Of a stretch of DNA of 20,585 bases, positions 15,007-20,585 are shown piece after piece. Position 1 is the stretch's first letter, and each line of letters starts with the position of its first letter. This DNA is from Anaerobutyricum faecale (GTDB lineage Bacteria > Bacillota > Clostridia > Lachnospirales > Lachnospiraceae), in NCBI GenBank assembly GCA_019119645.1, contig DWWR01000089.1, forward strand, positions 1 to 20,585, given 5' to 3'. The position numbers and the translations under genes are program-made. The notes below the pieces were generated by a model. It worked only from the letters and a program-made list of their open reading frames with translations. It was not told where the DNA came from and did not search any database.

Positions 15007-16104
15007 TCAGAGATTCTTCACCGTATCAAGCGCCAGACGGATGACCTTATCCATGTCATAGTAACGATAGGTGCCTAAACGGCCGCCGAAGATGGTGTCC
15101 GGTTCCGCTTCGGCCAGCGCCCGGTACTGATCCGCCAGCGCTTCATTTTCTTCGTCGTTGATCGGGTAGTACGGCTCCATGCCCGGCTTCCACTCTTCCG
15201 GATACTCCCGGGAGATAACGGTGGACGGCTGGGTGCCGAACTCGAAATGTTTATGCTCGATAATACGGGTATACGGCACCTCTCGCTCGGTATAATTGAC
15301 CACCGCATTGCCCTGATAATTATCTACCGGCAGGATCTCGGTCTCAAAGCGCACGGTCCGGTACTGCAGAATTCCCAGCTTATAATCAAAGTATGCGTCC
15401 AGCGGCCCGGTATACACGGTCTTTTCCGCCATATCCGGATGCTCCTTCCGGAAGGTAAAATAATCGGTATCCAGCAGCACATCGGACCCTTCCAGAAGTT
15501 TCAGGATCAGCTTCGTATATCCACCTTTTGGAATGCCCTGATACGGATCATTGAAATAGTTGTTATCATAAATGAAACGGAGCGGCAGACGTTTGATGAT
15601 AAACGGCGGCAGCTCTGTGCAGTCTCTTCCCCACTGCTTTTCTGTGTAACCTTTCACCAGCTTCTCATAGACATCCCGTCCCACCAGAGACAGCGCCTGC
15701 TCCTCCAGATTCTGCGGTTCTCCGATCTGAAGATCCGCAATCTGGGAAGCGATGATATCTTTTGCCTCCTGCGGCGTCCGGATTCCCCAGAGTCTGCTGA
15801 ATGTGTTCATATTAAAAGGAAGATTATACAGTTCGTCTTTATAGACGGCAACCGGAGAATTAATATAATGGTTGCACTCTGTCAGCGCATTGACATAATC
15901 CCAGACTTCTTTGTCCGAAGTATGGAAGATATGCGCGCCGTACTTATGAACCTGGATTCCTTCCACTTCTTCCGTGTAAATATTGCCTCCCACATGGTCT
16001 CTCTTGTCAATCACAAGACAGGAAGCGCCTTTTTTCGTCATCTCATGGGCAAAAACACTGCCGAACAAGCCTGCGCCCACAATCAGGTAATCGTATTTTT
16101 TCAC
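15007..16104 (-). CDS. glf: UDP-galactopyranose mutase
   Basis: This FAD-dependent enzyme interconverts UDP-galactopyranose and UDP-galactofuranose in the cytoplasm, supplying galactofuranose for surface glycans. I start at the GTG at 16104, because GGAGG sits eight bases before it; a GTG five codons further upstream would overlap that site. This gives 365 residues, the normal length. The N-terminal nucleotide-binding motif is D-Y-L-I-V-G-A-G-L-F-G-S (near 5-15), followed by D-K-R-D-H-V-G-G-N near 35. A Y-T-E-K-Q-W-G segment near 150 and R-L-P-L-R-F near 175 fit the mobile loop and substrate region. The C-terminal G-R-L-G-T-Y-R-Y-Y-D-M-D near 340 is a family signature. It follows the glycerophosphotransferase gene across a 114-bp gap with a GC-rich hairpin. 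No galactofuranosyltransferase is in view. Confidence 0.95.
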   Translation of the reverse strand: MKKYDYLIVGAGLFGSVFAHEMTKKGASCLVIDKRDHVGGNIYTEEVEGIQVHKYGAHIFHTSDKEVWDYVNALTECNHYINSPVAVYKDELYNLPFNMNTFSRLWGIRTPQEAKDIIASQIADLQIGEPQNLEEQALSLVGRDVYEKLVKGYTEKQWGRDCTELPPFIIKRLPLRFIYDNNYFNDPYQGIPKGGYTKLILKLLEGSDVLLDTDYFTFRKEHPDMAEKTVYTGPLDAYFDYKLGILQYRTVRFETEILPVDNYQGNAVVNYTEREVPYTRIIEHKHFEFGTQPSTVISREYPEEWKPGMEPYYPINDEENEALADQYRALAEAEPDTIFGGRLGTYRYYDMDKVIRLALDTVKNL

Positions 16105-16138
16105 GATGATTTCCTCCACTTTATTTAAAAATACAACC

Positions 16139-16191
16139 GCCCGGGAATACCGCCGCTCTCACAAAACCGTGACAGCCGGCATGCCCCGGGC
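16139..16191 (-). terminator. GC-rich multi-stem hairpin between the glycerophosphotransferase and glf genes
   Basis: GCCCGGG (16139-16145) pairs with CCCGGGC (16185-16191). Inside are GCCG with CGGC (near 16152 and 16176) and a TCAC/GTGA hairpin. On the minus strand it is followed by GGTTGTATTTTT, an imperfect T-tract, 35 bp before the glf start. It may partially terminate or attenuate transcription into glf. Confidence 0.55.
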
Positions 16192-16218
16192 AAAAAAACT
16201 ATATCATATAACAAACGA

Positions 16219-18093
16219 TCAGATCAGTCCCAGTTCTTTCAGCTTCTCACAGAGTCTCTCCATATTTTTTCCATCGGAGAATTCGTTGATCTGCCGGTAG
16301 CGGCGTTCAAATTCCTCTGTGCGGAACACATCAAGCTGAATTCTGCCGTCCCGGCATCCCTCTTCCAGAATTGTGTTGAGCTCTTCCAGAGAAAAGGCAC
16401 GTTTTCCGATGTACTCGTCATCCTTCGGAATGAGCTTTCCGTTTTCCTTCTCATAGAACTTCAGGTCTTCCTGGAAGAAAACAACGCCTCCGCCCTGATA
16501 AAAACTGTTGTAGCAAACCGAGGAGTAATCCGTGATCAAAAGCTTGGCGATGCTGAGCACCTCGGAGATCGGTTTTCTCCAGATACTCGGCGCCAGCTCT
16601 GTTTTCTCCAGATGAGCGCCAGTCTTCGGATGGATCACGATGTGGATCTGATCTGCCGGCAGATACTTCCGCAGCATATTATAAACCGCCAGCGTATTCT
16701 GATAATAACTGGATTTGGTAAAGTCCTCCATATTATCTTCATATGGCTTCCAGGTGAGCATGATCACCGCGATATCGTCGGAATCCTGATTCAGATGCTT
16801 GTAGGAAAGCTTGCTGAAAATTCCCATGCCGGTCTTTAAAATCCTGGAATTGTCGATACCCATCATGCGGTGAACGGCTTCTTTTTCTTTCTCGCTGTTG
16901 ACCACAATGTAATCCGGCTCCATCTCTCTTCCCGCCAGGAACGGAGAATTCGGTCCGTGACATTTCATATAAGTCACGCCGTGCTGCAGAAACACAAAAG
17001 TATTCTCCGCAATACTTCTGCGGTAATATTTGTTGTTGGAACGGATAATGTTCAGGTGGAACGGCGTCTCCGTGGAAATATAGGTGTTGGCCCGGAACAA
17101 AAGCTCGTAATATTTCTTCGAATACTGTTTTACCACATTGGGGTGATCCTTGATTCTCTGGTAATCCGGGGAATCCCCATTTATGATAAAATAAGCGCCT
17201 TTTGGATTTCTTTTCCACGCCATGTCAAAAATCTCAAACGTTCCTTCTTCCGCTTTCTGACAGAACTTCTCATAAAAAAGGCTGACCTTCTGAGAAGATT
17301 TCTCCTTTTCCTTCTTCCCTCTGCGATACAGCCATCCGGACACCAGATCGCTTTCCCAGAAACGGAAAGCCGGCTTCTTCTCCGCCTCTTCCATAGGCCG
17401 GCAGACGAACAGTACATTTCCCACGCCGGTATGTTTGATCTGTACCGCCTGATCTTTATAGAAGAAACTGATCATTGGCACGTGCTGATATTTGATATTC
17501 TCATCAGGCACTTCGATCTTTACCGGAAATGTAACGTCCATGCCATTTACTTTCAGAGCGATATCGAAACGGGAAGAAGTCTCCTCCATCTCTTTTGTCA
17601 TCTCGTCCATGGTAAAATGAAACTTCCGGATAAAAAACGGATCGTTATCCTTTACTTTGTCCAGGCTCTTTTTGCTGACCGGTATGTCAAAAGGCTGCCG
17701 GATCCGCCCGCCGATAAGCAGAGCGGCATCCGCAAAGGTGAAATCTCCCCGGTCCACCACGCCTACCTGCAGCTGCAGAGACAGCCCGCTTCTGGTCAGA
17801 GAAATGTGCTGCACATTGCACATTCTCTCCAGCACCCGAAGATAAGCCCCTCTGCTTGGCGCATAACTGGCCTTGACCTCGCCTCCTCTGGTATAAACCA
17901 TAAGGATATTCTCCTCCACAGGCTTCCAGAAAAGAATCTTTCTCTGTTTTTTATCTTTTATGGTGATGCCGGTCGATACATTTTTTTTCAGTTCAAAATC
18001 ATCCAGTTTTCTCTGCCAGGACTCGGCCTGCAGGCCTTCCCCTTCCTTCCTGACTTCCAGAACGTTATCTACAAAAGTTACAGATATTTTCAT
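16219..18093 (-). CDS. TagF-like CDP-glycerol glycerophosphotransferase (teichoic-acid type)
   Basis: The 624-residue protein has two parts. Residues 1 to about 290 are beta-rich with no motif I can name. Residues about 290-600 match the CDP-glycerol glycerophosphotransferase fold (Glyphos_transf family), which adds glycerol-phosphate units from CDP-glycerol to a lipid-linked acceptor at the inner membrane face. Visible family landmarks are the L-Q-H-G-V-T-Y-M-K segment near 370 (in place of the common W-H-G-T-P-L-K), I-H-P-K near 485, and the I-T-D-Y-S-S-V motif near 521 followed by a G-G-V-V-F-F strand. No transmembrane helix or signal peptide is seen, as expected for a peripheral enzyme. 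The start has AGGAGGG five bases upstream, and thrC ends 25 bp before it, implying co-transcription. Polymerase (TagF) versus primase (TagB) activity, and even the exact polyol, cannot be decided here. Confidence 0.85.
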   Translation of the reverse strand: MKISVTFVDNVLEVRKEGEGLQAESWQRKLDDFELKKNVSTGITIKDKKQRKILFWKPVEENILMVYTRGGEVKASYAPSRGAYLRVLERMCNVQHISLTRSGLSLQLQVGVVDRGDFTFADAALLIGGRIRQPFDIPVSKKSLDKVKDNDPFFIRKFHFTMDEMTKEMEETSSRFDIALKVNGMDVTFPVKIEVPDENIKYQHVPMISFFYKDQAVQIKHTGVGNVLFVCRPMEEAEKKPAFRFWESDLVSGWLYRRGKKEKEKSSQKVSLFYEKFCQKAEEGTFEIFDMAWKRNPKGAYFIINGDSPDYQRIKDHPNVVKQYSKKYYELLFRANTYISTETPFHLNIIRSNNKYYRRSIAENTFVFLQHGVTYMKCHGPNSPFLAGREMEPDYIVVNSEKEKEAVHRMMGIDNSRILKTGMGIFSKLSYKHLNQDSDDIAVIMLTWKPYEDNMEDFTKSSYYQNTLAVYNMLRKYLPADQIHIVIHPKTGAHLEKTELAPSIWRKPISEVLSIAKLLITDYSSVCYNSFYQGGGVVFFQEDLKFYEKENGKLIPKDDEYIGKRAFSLEELNTILEEGCRDGRIQLDVFRTEEFERRYRQINEFSDGKNMERLCEKLKELGLI

Positions 18094-18118
18094 ATTTTCC
18101 CTCCTGCGGGCGGTCTTC

Positions 18119-19609
18119 TTACTGAATTCCCAGAATCCGCTTCACCTGACTGCACATTTCCTCTTTTTCGCAGACAGTATCATGTAAAACCGGAGCGGAG
18201 CGGATATCCTCAATGGCCTGCGGCACCGGAACGCCGGACAGACGCTCCAGTTCATCCACCAGGGCAAAATCGCTCTGGGCGTCATAGGCCGGATCGATGG
18301 CATTCATAACGCTTCGTGTAAATTTGTAAGGGCTGGCTGTGGAGACAATGACTGTCTTTGTGTCGTCCTTCGTGTCTGCCATATATTTTTCATAAACGCT
18401 CTCCGCCACCGCGGTATGCGTATCCATGATATATCCGGTCTGTTCGTATATTTTCTTAATGGCTGCCGCTGTCTCTTCCTCGCTGGCATAGTTGCCGTAG
18501 AAGTCTTTCATCTGCTCCCGCATCTCATCGGTGATCTCATAGCGGCCGGTCTCATTTAACGCCTTCATGTAAGCGCTGTTTTTCTCCGCGTCTCTTCCCG
18601 CCGTCTGATAAATCAGTCTCTCCAGATTGCTGGAAATGAGGATATCCATGGATGGAGAGGACGTGAGGATAAACTCCCGGTTTTTGTCATAACAGCCGGT
18701 GCTGAAGAAATCAAAAAGTACTTTATTCTCATTGGAAGCGCAGATCAGTTTCGCGATCGGCACGCCCATCTGTTTGGCATAATAAGCCGCCAGAATATTG
18801 CCGAAGTTACCGGTCGGCACATCCACATTGATCTGCTCGCCGTCGGCGATCTCTCCCTGAGCCAGCAGGGCAGCGTAAGTATATACATAGTAAACCACCT
18901 GAGGGACCAGACGTCCGATGTTGATGGAATTGGCGGAAGAGAACTGATATCCTGCCGCTGCCATCTCCTCAGCCAGCGCGGTATCGGAAAACATCTTCTT
19001 CACACCGGTCTGGGCGTCGTCAAAATTCCCTTCAATACCGATAACATAAGTATTCTCTCCCCGCTGAGTGATCATCTGTTTTTCCTGGATCGGGCTCACG
19101 CCGTGCTTCGGATAAAAGACGATGATCTTTGTGCCCGGCACGTCGGCAAAACCTGCCAGAGCCGCTTTTCCCGTGTCTCCGGAAGTGGCTGTCAGGATCA
19201 CGATCTCATTTTTTACATGATTCTTTCTGGCGCTGGTGGTCAGCAGATACGGAAGGATGGACAATGCCATATCCTTAAAGGCGATGGTCGCACCGTGAAA
19301 GAGTTCCAGAAAATACTTGCCGTCTTTTTTCACAAGCTCCGCGATATGCGGGGTATCGAACTTCTTATCATAAGCACTGTTGATACAGTGTCTCAATTCT
19401 TCTTCCGTAAAATCTGTCAGGAACAGCTTCATCACTTCATAGGCCACGTCCTGATAACTCATTCCGGACAGCTCTTCCATACTTTTGTCCAGCGCCGGAA
19501 TCTGCTCCGGCACATACAGACCGCCTTCTCCCGCCAGTCCGCGGAGAATCGCCTCAGATGCCTTTGCTGTTTCTTCATTGTTTCTTGTACTTCTATACAA
19601 CAAATCCAT
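18119..19609 (-). CDS. thrC: Threonine synthase
   Basis: This PLP enzyme converts O-phosphohomoserine to threonine and phosphate. The product is 496 residues, the longer form that includes the N-terminal Y-x-S-T-R region (residues 5-10). The PLP lysine lies in T-I-A-F-K-D-M-A near residue 111. The T-A-T-S-G-D-T-G-K-A-A phosphate-binding segment is near 140, and N-S-I-N-I-G-R near 215 and P-T-G-N-F-G-N near 265 are further active-site signatures. The start has AGAGGACAG upstream. A strong promoter lies at 19699-19727, giving a leader of about 80 nt that contains a small CGGCA-GATA-TGCCG hairpin but is too short for a T-box. The downstream glycerophosphotransferase gene begins only 25 bp after the stop, so the two probably share a transcript although their pathways are unrelated. 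Confidence 0.95.
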   Translation of the reverse strand: MDLLYRSTRNNEETAKASEAILRGLAGEGGLYVPEQIPALDKSMEELSGMSYQDVAYEVMKLFLTDFTEEELRHCINSAYDKKFDTPHIAELVKKDGKYFLELFHGATIAFKDMALSILPYLLTTSARKNHVKNEIVILTATSGDTGKAALAGFADVPGTKIIVFYPKHGVSPIQEKQMITQRGENTYVIGIEGNFDDAQTGVKKMFSDTALAEEMAAAGYQFSSANSINIGRLVPQVVYYVYTYAALLAQGEIADGEQINVDVPTGNFGNILAAYYAKQMGVPIAKLICASNENKVLFDFFSTGCYDKNREFILTSSPSMDILISSNLERLIYQTAGRDAEKNSAYMKALNETGRYEITDEMREQMKDFYGNYASEEETAAAIKKIYEQTGYIMDTHTAVAESVYEKYMADTKDDTKTVIVSTASPYKFTRSVMNAIDPAYDAQSDFALVDELERLSGVPVPQAIEDIRSAPVLHDTVCEKEEMCSQVKRILGIQ

Positions 19610-19698
19610 AATTCTGTCCTCTCTGTTTTATTCATTTCTCATGTTCACAATGGTTCACCGCTGATACGGCATATCTGCCGCTTCTGCACAGTTCTGTT

Positions 19699-19727
19699 AT
19701 TATAGCACAGCCTTTTTTGTTGTACAA
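19699..19727 (-). promoter_or_regulatory. Promoter of thrC (and probably the downstream glycerophosphotransferase gene)
   Basis: The minus strand has TTGTAC (19727-19722), a 17-bp spacer and a perfect TATAAT (19704-19699), about 90 bp upstream of the thrC start. Confidence 0.78.
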
Positions 19728-19752
19728 GGCAAATGCACAAAGGAAGCCCGCT

Positions 19753-20585
19753 CTAAGTCCTTTTCCTTCGGTCCATATACCAGATGGAAAGCACCAGAAA
19801 TACAATCCCTGTCAACAGGCAGACCAGGTTGGACATCTTATAAAACAACAAAATAAACCATTTATCCGACGTGTCAATACCCAGATGGCTGCAGAACGTG
19901 CCGAAAAGACCGATATCCCCTGTAATGCTTCCGTAAAATCCCATGTACGATGACAATGGATTCAGGGCAAGCAGGACCAGGCAGACAGCGACCACCTCCG
20001 GCGCAATCCGTCCGCTGCCGCTCATCATCAGCGAACCATTTCGGAAAGCTTCCGCCAGCATCAGCGTTCCGATTCCAAACATCAGCTGCACAAAAATCGT
20101 CGAGGCGAAGGCCCAGACGCTTTTACTGCACACCGTGTAAAAAAAGATGGAGATCGTCCCGCTCCAGAATGCGTAAAGAAGAATCATCAGTCCCAGGCGC
20201 ACCAGCTTGATTCCGCTGATCCCCGTATAGATACAGGACAGGGCGGACACAGGCAGCCCGGAGATAAAGAGCAGCGCATGCACGGCCAGCACGAGAAACA
20301 TCTTCGCGGTTACATATTGAAATGGCATACCCGGCAGCATCTCAAACTGCTCCAGCATATTTTTTTCTTTGTCAACGATATATAGTCTTGATACATTGAA
20401 CGGCGTGAGCAGTACCACCGCCACAATCTGAAATGTGCTGATGATCAGAAACTGATACTGATAGGTCGTGGTATTATAATAATAGCCCTGCTGAAAAGAC
20501 TCCTCATTAAAAACCATGAATAAAATCATGATAAACGCCATGATAGCAATATAAAAAATGATCATCAGCGGAAGACGGATATTTC
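19753..20585 (-). CDS. ABC-2-type transporter permease (partial, N-terminus beyond the window)
   Basis: The reading frame stays open to the right edge, with residues N-I-R-L-P-L preceding the first in-window Met, so the true start lies outside and an internal Met at 20565 is probably not the start. About 277 codons are visible. The sequence is very hydrophobic, with about six membrane-spanning stretches. A polar Y-I-V-D-K-E-K-N-M-L-E-Q-F-E-M-L-P segment lies between helices one third of the way in, which matches the cytoplasmic coupling region of ABC-2 exporter permeases. The protein would form the membrane channel of an ATP-driven exporter, with an ATPase expected upstream beyond the window. 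The substrate is unknown. It ends 26 bp before the thrC promoter, and no clear terminator is seen between them. Confidence 0.7.
   Translation of the reverse strand, partial: NIRLPLMIIFYIAIMAFIMILFMVFNEESFQQGYYYNTTTYQYQFLIISTFQIVAVVLLTPFNVSRLYIVDKEKNMLEQFEMLPGMPFQYVTAKMFLVLAVHALLFISGLPVSALSCIYTGISGIKLVRLGLMILLYAFWSGTISIFFYTVCSKSVWAFASTIFVQLMFGIGTLMLAEAFRNGSLMMSGSGRIAPEVVAVCLVLLALNPLSSYMGFYGSITGDIGLFGTFCSHLGIDTSDKWFILLFYKMSNLVCLLTGIVFLVLSIWYMDRRKRT

Noticed and set aside
14729..15078. Plus-strand open frames in the AT-rich region upstream of rpoD
   Set aside because: They overlap the strong minus-strand rpoD promoter and the end of glf, lack ribosome binding sites, and have low-complexity composition.
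16870..18309. 479-codon open frame antisense to the glycerophosphotransferase and thrC ends
   Set aside because: It crosses two genuine minus-strand genes, has no ribosome binding site or domain signature, and is a shadow frame.
19610..19698. T-box or threonine attenuator in the thrC leader
   Set aside because: The leader is only about 80 nt, lacks the conserved T-box sequence, and shows no leader peptide rich in threonine codons.

Overview
The window reads as a chromosomal segment of a mid-GC, low-GC-lineage Gram-positive anaerobe. A Lachnospiraceae-type Clostridium relative fits best, because of the PolC-type replicase, the compact SigA-type sigma factor, the teichoic-acid-type glycerophosphotransferase, and strong TTGACA/TATAAT promoters with AGGAGG-like ribosome binding sites. 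Almost every gene is on the minus strand. The two exceptions are an acyl-CoA thioesterase near the left edge and a small membrane protein near 10.7 kb.

Layout, left to right. Copy A of an interspersed structured repeat (1-131) lies upstream of a plus-strand hotdog thioesterase (288-779). A long bidirectional terminator separates this gene from a minus-strand acidic lipoprotein (960-2066). Next is a probable three-gene minus-strand operon, read from right to left: a gamma-class carbonic anhydrase-like protein (4669-5160), a single-pass membrane protein of unknown function (3571-4599), and a long-form AlaX-type alanyl-tRNA editing protein (2236-3567). Upstream of it, 5390-5930 is a protein-free stretch packed with long-range complementary segments, which I interpret as a large structured noncoding RNA on the minus strand. 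The polC gene (5931-10391) follows directly, and its stop codon sits inside a TATAAT hexamer. Repeat copy B lies in the divergent region between polC and a small membrane-anchored protein with a degenerate FMN-binding-like domain (10635-11063). NadE (11174-13108) converges on that gene through a shared bidirectional terminator. Repeat copy C (13241-13397) lies between nadE and rpoD. The primary sigma factor gene (13495-14595) has tandem promoters and a roughly 200-nt leader with a perfect 11-bp hairpin, and no dnaG is next to it. Upstream are surface-polymer genes: a UDP-galactopyranose mutase (15007-16104) and a TagF-like glycerophosphotransferase (16219-18093). The latter directly follows threonine synthase (18119-19609). 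The right edge holds the 3' part of an ABC-2-type permease gene.

Most protein genes are housekeeping: replication, transcription initiation, NAD synthesis, threonine synthesis and aminoacyl-tRNA quality control, with a cell-surface module between thrC and rpoD. The least explained material is noncoding: the candidate RNA at 5390-5930 and the three-copy repeat. In the RNA, wobble pairs that work only on the minus strand indicate its direction. In the repeat, one helix keeps pairing while its sequence changes. I could not assign either to a known family from sequence alone.
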